Source: RECO01 sp050485385
GTDB lineage: Bacteria; Pseudomonadota; Alphaproteobacteria; Geminicoccales; Geminicoccaceae
Reading direction: 5' to 3'
DNA: 31,259 nt
Assembly (NCBI GenBank): GCA_050485385.1
Contig: JBJHBG010000056.1
Location: forward strand, 1 to 31,259
The notes beneath the pieces were generated by a model. The model was not told where the DNA came from. It ran no database searches and saw only the letters and a list, made by a program, of their open reading frames with translations. The position numbers were made by a program, and so were the translations under genes. Shown here in pieces: positions 1 through 7,251 of this stretch (its first letter is position 1; each line of letters begins with the position of its first letter).

Positions 1-272
1 GCCATGCCTTGCGGTTGGAGGAGGCGAAGCAGGTGCTGGAGACGACGGCGCTGCCGGTCGAGGCGGTGGCGGAAGCGGTGGGTTACGAGGATGCTGGCTT
101 CTTCGCGCGGCTGTTCCGCCGCAAGGTCGGCTTGACGCCAGCGCTCTACCGCCGCCGCTTCGCGCCGCCGCCCAGCCCGCCAGCTCGCTGGGCTGAGCGC
201 GAGCCGACGCCGCCAGCGGGTTCCCCTCAGCCGGGGGACGGCTCGCGCAGGCTGGCGAAGCGCTCGGCGTAG
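1..272 (+). CDS. GlxA/AraC-family transcriptional regulator, C-terminal part (5' cut by window)
   Basis: Only the last 90 or so residues lie in the window; the frame is open to the left edge and stops with TAG at 270-272. The visible part is the second half of an AraC-type double helix-turn-helix: EAKQVLETTALPVEAVAEAV is a recognition-helix region, followed by GYEDAGFFARLFRRKVGLTP and an ALYRRRF end, the classic AraC C-terminal signature. The EAKQVLETT start and position next to the domain end fit the GlxA subgroup (DJ-1/PfpI-like domain plus HTH), but that N-terminal domain is out of view. After the HTH there is a proline- and arginine-rich tail of about 35 residues that looks disordered. 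Its last 46 bp overlap the convergent 3' end of the lytic transglycosylase gene. Confidence 0.8.
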   Translation, partial: HALRLEEAKQVLETTALPVEAVAEAVGYEDAGFFARLFRRKVGLTPALYRRRFAPPPSPPARWAEREPTPPAGSPQPGDGSRRLAKRSA

Positions 273-1687
273 AGCCGGTAGGCGGTATAGTACTTGTAGA
301 TGTTGCGGACGTAGACGACCGGCTCGCGGGAGACCGACTGTGCCATCGCCGTCTCCACGTGGTCGAACCAGCGATTGGGGTCGAGGTTGAGCTCGACGGC
401 GCGTCGCCGCGCCTTTTGCAGGTTGCCCGGACCGGCGTTGTAGGCGGCGAGCGCGAACAGCATGCGGTCGGCCTCGCCGATCGCGGGGTCGTTCAGATAG
501 GTATCCATCAGCCACCGGTTGTATTTGGCACCGGCCTCGATGTTGACCTCGGGGCGCTCGATGTCGGGCAGCCCGATATACGGCTCACGGGCCGTGGTCG
601 GCAGCAGTTGCATGATGCCGATGGCACCGCGGGGGCTGCGGGCGTGCGGATCGAGCCGGCTTTCCTGAAACCCCTGCGCCCCGAGCAGCAGCCAGTCGAA
701 GCCGTAGGCATCGCCGTGGCGTTGCAGATGCTCGATGACTGCGGTCAGGCGTTGGCCGTAGCGATCGTCCATCACGTTGCGCAGCCGATCGGCGTCCTGC
801 AGATGGCGCTTCAGCGCCATGTTGCCGTGCAGCGATCCCTTCTTCGCCGTCGGGACGAAGCTGTTGACCAGGGCGAGCAGATCCGGGTTGTCCGGACGGA
901 CCGCCCAGGCGATGTGACCGTCGGTGGCGACGACGAGCCCTTCGGGCGCGCGCAGCTCGGGCATCAACGCCAGCCACACCCCGAGTTTGTGATCGTCGAC
1001 GACGGTGGCGGCGATCGTCCCGGCCGCGATCAACTCCAAGAGGTCCTCGTCGTGGAGTTCCACTCCCACTTCAACCACGTGGAGCGGCGGCGTGCCGGCG
1101 GCCGTGCGGGTCGCGTTGAGCGCGCCCAGATGCTCGGCGTACGAGCTTCCGGCGCGCACGTGCAGCGCGACGCCGGCTGTGGCAAGCGCGTCGAGATCGG
1201 CTACCTCCGGAGCACTCGGTCCCAACACCACCTGCTCCTTCACGTCGGTGCGGAACGCATCGCTGAACGCGACGCGCGTGGCGCGCTCGGGCGTGACGGT
1301 CAGGTTCGCGGCGGCGACGTCACCATGCCCGTCGAGCAGCCAGTCGAACAGCTTCTCGCGCGGAGCGGTCAGGACCACCACGCTGACGAACGGGCCGTCG
1401 AGCACCTCGTTGACGTACTCCTCGAAGCCGCGGGCGGCCTCGGCGACGAGCCCTTCGGCCACACCGTCGCGGATCGTGTAATGGGTGGGGCTGTAGGCCG
1501 TCAGCACCCGGATCAGCCGCCGCCCTTTCAGGCCGTCGAGATCGCCGGTGAAGGGCTGCAGAACGGCCTCCACCAGTGCGTCGCCGATCGGGCCCGCGTC
1601 GTCCACGGCTGCCGTCGCTGGGGTCCACCACAGGAGCAGCACACCGAGCCAACACACGCGCCACCTGCCGATGCCTCGCCGCGCCAT
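227..1687 (-). CDS. mltF: MltF-like membrane-bound/periplasmic lytic murein transglycosylase
   Basis: 486 residues. It has a basic N-terminus and hydrophobic stretch (about residues 8-27, ending ATAA) that reads as a Sec signal. The only Cys there (C12) is inside the hydrophobic core, so no lipobox is visible. Residues about 55-275 form a family-3 solute-binding-like domain (RRLIRVLTAYSPTHY; GDVAAANLTVTPER). Residues about 325-480 are an SLT lysozyme-like domain with QES (catalytic Glu342), GIMQLLP (357-363) and AYNAG (415-419). This domain order is that of MltF, which cleaves peptidoglycan to 1,6-anhydro-muropeptides and is modulated by its sensor domain. The ATG at 1687 follows a strong GGGGGAGG ribosome site 8 bases upstream. 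The stop lies within the 3' end of the convergent regulator. It may share a transcript with the upstream sugar dehydrogenase, 102 bp away. Confidence 0.9.
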   Translation of the reverse strand: MARRGIGRWRVCWLGVLLLWWTPATAAVDDAGPIGDALVEAVLQPFTGDLDGLKGRRLIRVLTAYSPTHYTIRDGVAEGLVAEAARGFEEYVNEVLDGPFVSVVVLTAPREKLFDWLLDGHGDVAAANLTVTPERATRVAFSDAFRTDVKEQVVLGPSAPEVADLDALATAGVALHVRAGSSYAEHLGALNATRTAAGTPPLHVVEVGVELHDEDLLELIAAGTIAATVVDDHKLGVWLALMPELRAPEGLVVATDGHIAWAVRPDNPDLLALVNSFVPTAKKGSLHGNMALKRHLQDADRLRNVMDDRYGQRLTAVIEHLQRHGDAYGFDWLLLGAQGFQESRLDPHARSPRGAIGIMQLLPTTAREPYIGLPDIERPEVNIEAGAKYNRWLMDTYLNDPAIGEADRMLFALAAYNAGPGNLQKARRRAVELNLDPNRWFDHVETAMAQSVSREPVVYVRNIYKYYTAYRLYAERFASLREPSPG

Positions 1688-1789
1688 CGCCCCGGCCTCC
1701 CCCTACGGAACTGATGGCCGTAACGTTACCACAGCATGGGCTTTGTCGTCAGGTCTCGCGAGGCTTGCGCGCAGCGCCGGTTCCGCCGG
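1688..1789. other. Spacer between sugar dehydrogenase and mltF with a 10-bp palindrome
   Basis: 102 bp without a gene. It holds the mltF ribosome site (GGGGGAGG on the minus strand) and a perfect palindrome GTAACGTTAC at 1720-1729, about 33 bp before the mltF start. The palindrome could be an operator or chance. No convincing -35/-10 pair or terminator was seen. Confidence 0.3.
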
Positions 1790-2905
1790 TCAGTCCGCCG
1801 GCCGCAGCCGGAAAACGCCGCCGTCGGTCTCGTCGTTGAGGAGATAGACCAGCCCGTCGGGGCCGACGCGCACGTCGCGGATGCGGCCGATGTCGCCCTC
1901 CAGCAGCACCTCCTCCTGCGTCACCCGGTCGCCGTCGAGCCGGACGCGGACCAGCTTGCGGTGGGCGAGGGCGCCGACCAGGAGGTCGCCCTGCCAGGCG
2001 GGAAAGGCCTCGCCCGTGTAGAACGCCATGCCGGAGGGAGCGATCGACGGCGTCCAGTGGTGCACCGGCGGCATCATGCCGGGGGCCTCGGTGCCGACGC
2101 CGATGGGCAGGAAGTTGTAACCGGTGCCGTGGGTGACGACGGGCCAGCCGTAATTGGCGCCGGCGACGATGCGGTTGATCTCGTCGCCGCCGCGCGGCCC
2201 GTGCTCGTGCTGCCAGAGCGCTCCCGTCTCGGGGTGGACGGCGAAGCCCTGCGCGTTGCGGTTGCCGATGGTGAACAGCTCGGGCCGGGCGTCGACGTTC
2301 TCGAGGAAGGGGTTGTCCTCGGGCAGGCGCCCGTCCCGGTGCAGGCGAACGGTCGAGCCCGCGTGGTCGCTGACGTCCTGGGCCTTCTCCATCGTGCCAC
2401 GGTCGCCGATGGTGACGTAAAGCATGAAGTCGCGATCGAAGGCGATGCGCGAGCCGAAGTGCCGACCGCCGCGCGCCCAGGGCTCGGCGACGAACAATTC
2501 CTCGACGTCGACGAGGCCGATGCCTTCCAGCCGGCCGCGCACGACCTTGAGCGTCATGGAGCCGTCGGCCCGGCCGGCGGAGTAGGTGAGATAGATCCAG
2601 GGGTCGTCGGCGAAGGTCGGGTCCAGAGCGACGTCGAGCAGGCCGCCCTGGCCGCTGGCGACGAGATCCTCGGGCACGCCGGCGAGCGGCTCCGCCACGA
2701 GCGTGCCGTCCGCCTCGATCAGACGCAGGCGGCCCGGCCGCTCGGTCACGAGCATGCGCCCGTCGGGGAGGAACGCGAGCGCCCAGGGTTGCTCCAGCCC
2801 TTCGGTCACCGGCTCCAGGCCGAAGACGGTTTCGCCCTGCACCGACCCACTGCCGCCGGCGAGGATCGCCGCCAGTACCCAGGATGCGAAGCGCCCTCGC
2901 GCCAT
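1790..2905 (-). CDS. PQQ-dependent sugar dehydrogenase (YliI/Asd-like six-bladed beta-propeller), exported
   Basis: 371 residues from the ATG at 2905, chosen over longer in-frame extensions because AGAGGAG lies 6 bases upstream and the protein then starts with a signal peptide (MARGRFASWVLAAILAGGSG, cleavage near VQGE). The mature part is a glucose/sorbosone dehydrogenase (GSDH) propeller: EQPWALAFLPDGRMLVTERPG (38-58), GQGGLLDVALDP (86-96), GGRHFGSRIAF (146-156, with the expected active-site His149), NRNAQGFAVHPETG, HEHGPRGGDEINRI (233-246) and NYGWP (251-255). Family members oxidise aldoses in the periplasm with pyrroloquinoline quinone and Ca2+. The actual sugar cannot be told from sequence, and no PQQ synthesis genes are in the window. 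It is divergent from the lipase-like gene across 140 bp. Confidence 0.88.
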   Translation of the reverse strand: MARGRFASWVLAAILAGGSGSVQGETVFGLEPVTEGLEQPWALAFLPDGRMLVTERPGRLRLIEADGTLVAEPLAGVPEDLVASGQGGLLDVALDPTFADDPWIYLTYSAGRADGSMTLKVVRGRLEGIGLVDVEELFVAEPWARGGRHFGSRIAFDRDFMLYVTIGDRGTMEKAQDVSDHAGSTVRLHRDGRLPEDNPFLENVDARPELFTIGNRNAQGFAVHPETGALWQHEHGPRGGDEINRIVAGANYGWPVVTHGTGYNFLPIGVGTEAPGMMPPVHHWTPSIAPSGMAFYTGEAFPAWQGDLLVGALAHRKLVRVRLDGDRVTQEEVLLEGDIGRIRDVRVGPDGLVYLLNDETDGGVFRLRPAD

Positions 2906-3045
2906 GTCCGTCTCCTCTGCTCGTCGTGGAAGATTTGGGAACCCTTGACGGCAGGGCAAGGCGGACCTGCCGAGCGAACTGCCAACTGCGCGGAAGGCCG
3001 CTTCTGGCGTATGGCTAGAGGAGCCAAGCCCGAGGATCCGCCGCC

Positions 3046-3873
3046 TTGTTGCTCGAACGCCTACGCCGCTTCTTTCGCAACGACATTCCCCGTCCACCGG
3101 AACCGACGGCGGTGGTCTTCGCTCACGGCTATCTGGGCGCCTTGGGTCGACCCTACTGGATCGGCTGCACCCGGCTGATCCGCGATCTGGAGGTGCGGGG
3201 CGTGGAGGTGCGGGTCGGCGTCGCCGGTGCCACCGTCCGCATCGCCGACCGGGCGCGCGCACTCGCCGCCGAGATCGATGGTGCCAAGGCGGAACGGGTG
3301 GTCGTCGTCGGCCACTCCATGGGGGGGTTGGATGCACGCTACCTCGCCACCTGGCTCGACCCGACGCGGCGCATCTCGGACGTGATTACCCTCGGCACGC
3401 CGCATCGCGGCACCTATGCAGCGGACCTCGCCCACCGGCTGGGGCCGCGCCTGCCGGCCCTGGTGCGCGCGGTCGATCAGGGCGGGCTGCACGATCTCAC
3501 CCGTCCCGCCGCGGAACGGTTCAATGCCGAGGTGCCCGACCGGCCGGACGTGCGCTACCGCGCCATCGCCGGCCGCATCGCGCCGTCCGCCGTGCCGGGG
3601 CCGTTGCAGGTGCTGGCCCTGCGGCTGCAACGCCGGCAGGGCGACAACGATGGGTTGGTGCCGGTCAGCTCGGCGCGCTGGGGCGAGACGGTGGTCGTGG
3701 ACGACGCCGATCACTGGTCCTTGATCGGGCTCGAATGGGTCGCAGGCCCCGACTTCGAGGCGCGGGTCAGCCGCATGCTGGAGCGGCAGGTTCGTCCGGT
3801 GGGCGTGCTGCGGGCGATACTCCGGGAGTCGCTGCTCTTGCCGCGTCAGGTTTCGGCCGCAGCGCGCACCTGA
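3046..3873 (+). CDS. Lipase-like alpha/beta hydrolase (triacylglycerol lipase family), no signal peptide
   Basis: 275 residues with an alpha/beta hydrolase fold. It has the oxyanion-side motif VVFAHGYLG (23-31), nucleophile elbow GHSMGG (Ser91), LGTPHRGT (116-123) characteristic of bacterial true lipases, GDNDGLVPVSS (Asp202) and DDADHWSLIG (His223). The Ser91-Asp202-His223 triad is therefore complete. It lacks a signal peptide and so is probably cytoplasmic, unlike secreted family I lipases. The natural ester substrate is unknown. The start is uncertain: TTG at 3046 (followed by a second TTG) has only a weak GAGG upstream and no in-frame ATG is better placed. The last 28 bp overlap tail-to-tail with the App1-type phosphatase gene. 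Confidence 0.82.
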   Translation: MLLERLRRFFRNDIPRPPEPTAVVFAHGYLGALGRPYWIGCTRLIRDLEVRGVEVRVGVAGATVRIADRARALAAEIDGAKAERVVVVGHSMGGLDARYLATWLDPTRRISDVITLGTPHRGTYAADLAHRLGPRLPALVRAVDQGGLHDLTRPAAERFNAEVPDRPDVRYRAIAGRIAPSAVPGPLQVLALRLQRRQGDNDGLVPVSSARWGETVVVDDADHWSLIGLEWVAGPDFEARVSRMLERQVRPVGVLRAILRESLLLPRQVSAAART

Positions 3874-4877
3874 CCGACCGCATCCGGAGCGATGAGGCCG
3901 AGGTCGGCCAAGGCCTCCGCCATCGGTACGGCGGAGGTCGTGAGCACGAGCCGTGCGCCGGCGCGGCCCAGGTCCATCTCCAGGCTTTGGATAGCGCGCT
4001 CGCGCTCCGGCGAGCGGGCGAGGTCGCGGATCATCACGGCCGCCACCCGGCCTGGACGCTCGGCCACCATCGCGGCGTAGACCTCGGCGTCCTCCTGGCC
4101 GCTGTCGCCGATGAGGACCACCGGCAGATCGGGGCTGATCTCGAACAGACGACGGATCAGCGCCCGCTTGTGGGCCCGGTCGCGCCGCGCGACCGGCCGG
4201 TACCAGCGCAGCCCCCAGTCGCGTAGGAACAGAACGGCATCGCGCGGAAAGCGTTGCAGACGGAAGAACGCCTCCAGGGTCTCGTAGATCGTCCAAGGCG
4301 CGCGTGACACGAAGACGAGGGGATTGCGCTCGTTGCCGGTCGGTCCCCGGTGCAGGGCGCGCAGCAGGACGGCGAAGCCGGGGACGGCGCGGCGAGTGCG
4401 GGGGCCGAGGACGAACAGACGCCAGAGCATGACCGCACGGTTGGCGACGCCCGTCTCGACCACGGTGTCGTCGATATCGCTGACGACGAGGCAGCGGCTC
4501 GCCGGCGGATGCAGAAACACGCGGGCGGTGGCGGCGATCGCCGGCGTCTCCTCGAGTTCGAGAGCGACGTTCTGCCAGCCCCAGGCGCCGCTGGTCGGCA
4601 CCGGCAGTTCGAGCCGGAAATAGCCGTTGGCGTCGGTCGCGGCGGTCGCGACCGCGTCGCGCAGCCGAGCGCGCACCGCCGCACCGCCGACGCCCCGGCG
4701 CAGGATGCGGCGCACGACGTCGGCCACGTCGCGGGTGAACGGGTCGTGCACGTCGAAGGGCCTGGGCTGGCGCATGACCCGGCCGACGACGAGGGCATGG
4801 TGCGGCGAGCCGAAGCCGCGATAGGGCTGGATCACCAGTTCCCGCTCGCGCCGGCTGCGCCGGACCGGCTGGGCCAT
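3846..4877 (-). CDS. App1-type phosphatase domain protein (DUF2183)
   Basis: About 343 residues. The N-terminal segment VIQPYRGFGS is the usual opening motif of bacterial DUF2183 proteins. It is followed by a beta-rich region (about 30-125), then a HAD-like core with VVSDIDDTVVETG (Asp134 and Asp136 as nucleophile and acid/base). Further on come FVSRAPWTIYETLEAFF, HKRALIRRLF and VLIGDSGQEDAEVY (motif for metal binding). The yeast relative App1 is a phosphatidate phosphatase; for bacterial members lipid phosphatase activity is inference. No signal peptide. The start is unclear: ATG 4877 lacks a ribosome site. TTG 4898 is in frame, and an AAGGAG at 4952-4957 leads to no ATG, GTG or TTG at proper distance (only an ATT), so 7-25 more residues (LRRAFSRLRNLLWL...) may be coded. 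Confidence 0.82.
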   Translation of the reverse strand: MAQPVRRSRRERELVIQPYRGFGSPHHALVVGRVMRQPRPFDVHDPFTRDVADVVRRILRRGVGGAAVRARLRDAVATAATDANGYFRLELPVPTSGAWGWQNVALELEETPAIAATARVFLHPPASRCLVVSDIDDTVVETGVANRAVMLWRLFVLGPRTRRAVPGFAVLLRALHRGPTGNERNPLVFVSRAPWTIYETLEAFFRLQRFPRDAVLFLRDWGLRWYRPVARRDRAHKRALIRRLFEISPDLPVVLIGDSGQEDAEVYAAMVAERPGRVAAVMIRDLARSPERERAIQSLEMDLGRAGARLVLTTSAVPMAEALADLGLIAPDAVGQVRAAAET

Positions 4878-4959
4878 GAGCCAGAGCAGGTTGCGCAACC
4901 GCGAGAACGCGCGGCGGAGGCTTGCAGAGGCGGAAATGAGGCCGTCCTTCGACTCCTTC

Positions 4960-4978
4960 GCTCGGGCACGTCCCGAGC
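4960..4978. repeat. GC-rich inverted repeat upstream of App1-type phosphatase gene
   Basis: Perfect 7-base arms GCTCGGG / CCCGAGC around CACGT, in the 145-bp spacer between the nuclease stop (5023) and the phosphatase gene. On the minus-strand transcript the hairpin is followed directly by GAAGGAG, not a U-tract, so it is a leader hairpin or operator candidate and not a clear terminator. Confidence 0.35.
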
Positions 4979-5022
4979 CACGATGACCCGAATCTAGCCG
5001 GCACGTCGCCGTCGTCGCAACC

Positions 5023-5454
5023 TCAGCGCGGTGTGCAATAGCCCGGAAGGCCAAGCTCCCGGCCCGCCGGCGTCTCAAAGGCGGCGTAGCGCCCGCCGCT
5101 GAAGCGCGGACAGTCGCGGCCGAGGCCGGCGGCAACCAGGGCAGCCGCCAAGTCGCGACCGTCACCCTCGAGGAAGCAGCGGGCGACCATCCGCTGGTAG
5201 GAACGCCGGCCGTTCGGGACGCAGCGGACGGCGTCGTCGGCGAGCAGGGCGATCACGAAGTCGCGTGCCTCGGGACCGAAGGGCTCGTGGAGTTCGGGGG
5301 CGTGCAGCCCTTCGATGCGGACCCGCTGGCCGCCGACGACGATGGTGTCGCCGTCGATCACGCGGACCTCGCCGGTGATGTCGTTGGCGGTCGCGGCCGG
5401 TGTCGCGAGGGCGAGGAGAACCAGGGCGCAGGCGAGGAGAAGCGGTCGGCGCAT
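5023..5454 (-). CDS. Secreted thermonuclease-family (SNase-like) nuclease
   Basis: 143 residues. A signal peptide (MRRPLLLACALVLLALATPAA, cleavage near TAN) is followed by one staphylococcal-nuclease domain: GEVRVIDGDTIVVGGQRVRIEGLHAPEL (28-55), then RSYQRMVARC and a C-terminal PRFSGGRYAAFETPAGRELGLPGYC. The three catalytic residues of S. aureus nuclease (R35, E43, R87) have counterparts with matching spacing in R46, E54 and R88, so it should be an active Ca2+-dependent exported nuclease. Four cysteines in the mature part could form disulfides. ATG 5454 is chosen because it gives the signal peptide; the only ribosome-site-like bases are a weak GGGA. The region upstream is unusually AT-rich and carries a direct repeat. 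Confidence 0.87.
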   Translation of the reverse strand: MRRPLLLACALVLLALATPAATANDITGEVRVIDGDTIVVGGQRVRIEGLHAPELHEPFGPEARDFVIALLADDAVRCVPNGRRSYQRMVARCFLEGDGRDLAAALVAAGLGRDCPRFSGGRYAAFETPAGRELGLPGYCTPR

Positions 5455-5473
5455 GGCTGATGATCCCAATCCG

Positions 5474-5554
5474 GAGTAGAATCGGATGGTATCATTTTCG
5501 CGTAAGTTTGAATATCGAGAGTAGAATAAGATGTTGGAAAAGCGCGCGTAAGTT
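5474..5554. repeat. Imperfect ~45-bp direct repeat in AT-richer spacer between nuclease and nth
   Basis: Two copies start 45 bp apart. GAGTAGAAT occurs at 5474-5482 and 5519-5527, GATG follows 2 bases after each, and CGCGTAAGTT occurs at 5499-5508 and 5545-5554; the central part has diverged. The right copy runs into the stop codon of the endonuclease III gene (TAA at 5553-5555). It lies immediately upstream of the nuclease gene and could be a duplicated promoter or operator, or the relic of a small duplication. Confidence 0.5.
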
Positions 5555-6197
5555 AACGTCCAACGGGCACGCCGAGCCGTGGGCAGAAGGACGCTGCCGG
5601 ACAGGCTTCGCAGCGCGGTCGGCGCGGGCGGCAAACGGTCTTGCCGTGATCCAGCAGGAGAAGATGCGCCGCCATCTTGTGGCGCTCGGGCACGACGGCT
5701 TCGAGGTCCTCGGCGACCTTGGCCTCCGTCCGACCGCGCGACAGCCCGAGACGGCGGGCGACGCGAAATACGTGGGTGTCGACCGCGACCGCCGGTTGGC
5801 CGAACGTGAAGCGCAGGACGATGTCGGCGCACTTGCGGCCGATGCCCGGCAGGCCCATCAGCCCTTCCCGCGTGGTCGGCACCGTGCCCGCGTGCGCGTC
5901 GAGCAGCGTCCGGCAGAGCCGGTGCAGGTTGCGCGCCTTCACGTTGTAGAGCCCGCAAGGCCGGATCAACTCGGCGATGCGGGCCTCCGGCAGGGCGAGG
6001 ATCGCGGTGGGCGTGGCGGCCACGGCGAACAGCCGTCCCGCCGCGAGGGCCGTGTTGGCATCGCGCGACTGGGCGCTCAAGAGGCAGACGACGAGGCTCT
6101 GGAAGGCTGTCCGCCGCACCTTCACTGCGAGGTCGGTTCGCGGTGCCGCCGCGCCCGCCAGTCGCTCGAACAGTGCGTCGATGTCGTTGGGATGCAT
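5553..6197 (-). CDS. nth: Endonuclease III-type DNA glycosylase/AP lyase
   Basis: 214 residues, the normal length. Helix-hairpin-helix LPGIGRKCADIVL (116-128) holds the catalytic Lys122, and AVDTHVFRV holds Asp140. The C-terminal iron-sulfur loop is complete: C189-x6-C196-x2-C199-x5-C205. These mark an endonuclease III that removes oxidised pyrimidines and nicks abasic sites in base-excision repair. The SLVVCLLSAQSRD stretch (34-46) matches the family's LLSAQ motif. ATG 6197 starts at MHPNDI, with no clear ribosome site. It is divergent from the EamA gene over 136 bp. Alphaproteobacteria often carry two nth-like genes; this could be either. Confidence 0.9.
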   Translation of the reverse strand: MHPNDIDALFERLAGAAAPRTDLAVKVRRTAFQSLVVCLLSAQSRDANTALAAGRLFAVAATPTAILALPEARIAELIRPCGLYNVKARNLHRLCRTLLDAHAGTVPTTREGLMGLPGIGRKCADIVLRFTFGQPAVAVDTHVFRVARRLGLSRGRTEAKVAEDLEAVVPERHKMAAHLLLLDHGKTVCRPRRPRCEACPAASFCPRLGVPVGR

Positions 6198-6246
6198 GGC
6201 GGCGACGTGGTCCGGCGGGCTACGCGGTCAAGGGCGGCGGTGACGC

Positions 6247-6258
6247 GGCACATGTGCC
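6247..6258. promoter_or_regulatory. 12-bp palindrome in the nth/EamA divergent region
   Basis: Perfect palindrome GGCACATGTGCC roughly midway in the 136-bp space between divergent nth and the EamA gene; a related CATGTGGC follows a few bases on. It is a possible regulator site for the exporter-hydrolase unit. No -35/-10 pair could be assigned with confidence. Confidence 0.3.
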
Positions 6259-6333
6259 ATGTGGCGAGCGGCATGGGCACGGTCCGTTCCAGCGGCTAGA
6301 TCACCTGCGCGAACCGTCGAGGGAACCCGCTCC

Positions 6334-7248
6334 ATGCCCACCGGCCGCGCCGGTCTCTGGCCCTATCTGCTCTTGGCCTTCGCGCCGTTGACCTGGGCGG
6401 GCAACGTCATCGTCGGCCGGGCGCTGGCCGACGCGGTCGATCCGGTCACGCTGAACGTGGTGCGTTGGACCGGGGCCGCCATCGTGCTGGCACCCTTCTG
6501 CGCCGCCGGGGTCTGGCGGCATCGCCGCGAATTGCTCGGCCACTGGCGCCTCGTCCTCGCGCTCGGGGCGAGTGGCATGGGCCTGTTTCACCTGATGCAA
6601 TACACGGCGCTGCAATACACCACGGCGCTGAACGTCTCGCTGATCACCGCGATGACGCCGCTTTACGTCGTCCTCCTGGCGCTCGTCATCTCCGGCGACC
6701 GGCTGGACCTGCGCCGTTCGCTCGGCGTCTTGCTGTCCATCGTCGGCGCGGTGACGATCGTCGCCAAGGGCGACGTCGGCAACCTCGTCCGGCTCGACGT
6801 CCAACTCGGCGACGTCATTCAGATCGTGGCGCTCGTCTTCTGGGCGCTCTACTGCGTGCTTCTGCGCTATCGCCCCGCGTCGGTGCCGCCGCTGCCGTTC
6901 CTCTTCGCGACGTTCCTGCCGGGGCTCGCCCTGTCGCTCCTCGCCTATCCGCTGGTCACCCCGCAGCTCGACTGGTCGGGCGAGGCCGCCATCGGCCTCG
7001 CCTATCTGGCGCTGGTGCCGTCGGCGCTCGCCTACGTCGCCTGGGGGGCGGGGTTGAACGTGCTGGGGCCGCACATGGCGGGCGTGTTCACCAACCTGCT
7101 GCCGGTCTACGGTGCGATCCTTGCCGTGACCTTCCTGGGCGAGCCGTTCCGGCTCTACCACCTGCTCGCCTCGGCCCTGGTCGGTCTCGGTATCTGGGTG
7201 GCGAGCCGCCCGGTGCCCGTCGCGGTCAACCTCGGTGCCAGGAGCTGA
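6334..7248 (+). CDS. EamA-family (drug/metabolite transporter superfamily) permease
   Basis: 304 residues, about ten hydrophobic helices in two EamA repeats. The first runs about 8-145, with the typical PLTWAGNVIVGRALAD opening, LNVVRWTGAAIV and the LQYTTALNVSLITAMTPLYV loop-helix. The second runs about 155-295, ending HLLASALVGLGIWVA. Members export or exchange amino acids, metabolites or drugs across the inner membrane; the substrate here is unknown. ATG 6334 is preferred to an upstream in-frame ATG (6259) because the protein then begins just before helix 1 and GAGGGA lies 9 bases upstream. The next gene starts 3 bp after its stop, so the two form an operon and the permease may handle a substrate or product of that hydrolase (inference). 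Confidence 0.88.
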   Translation: MPTGRAGLWPYLLLAFAPLTWAGNVIVGRALADAVDPVTLNVVRWTGAAIVLAPFCAAGVWRHRRELLGHWRLVLALGASGMGLFHLMQYTALQYTTALNVSLITAMTPLYVVLLALVISGDRLDLRRSLGVLLSIVGAVTIVAKGDVGNLVRLDVQLGDVIQIVALVFWALYCVLLRYRPASVPPLPFLFATFLPGLALSLLAYPLVTPQLDWSGEAAIGLAYLALVPSALAYVAWGAGLNVLGPHMAGVFTNLLPVYGAILAVTFLGEPFRLYHLLASALVGLGIWVASRPVPVAVNLGARS

Positions 7249-7251
7249 GCC

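Noticed and set aside
2906..3337. N-terminal extension of the sugar dehydrogenase up to 3337
   Set aside because: It would bury the signal peptide and ignore the AGAGGAG site before ATG 2905, and would run opposite the lipase-like gene.
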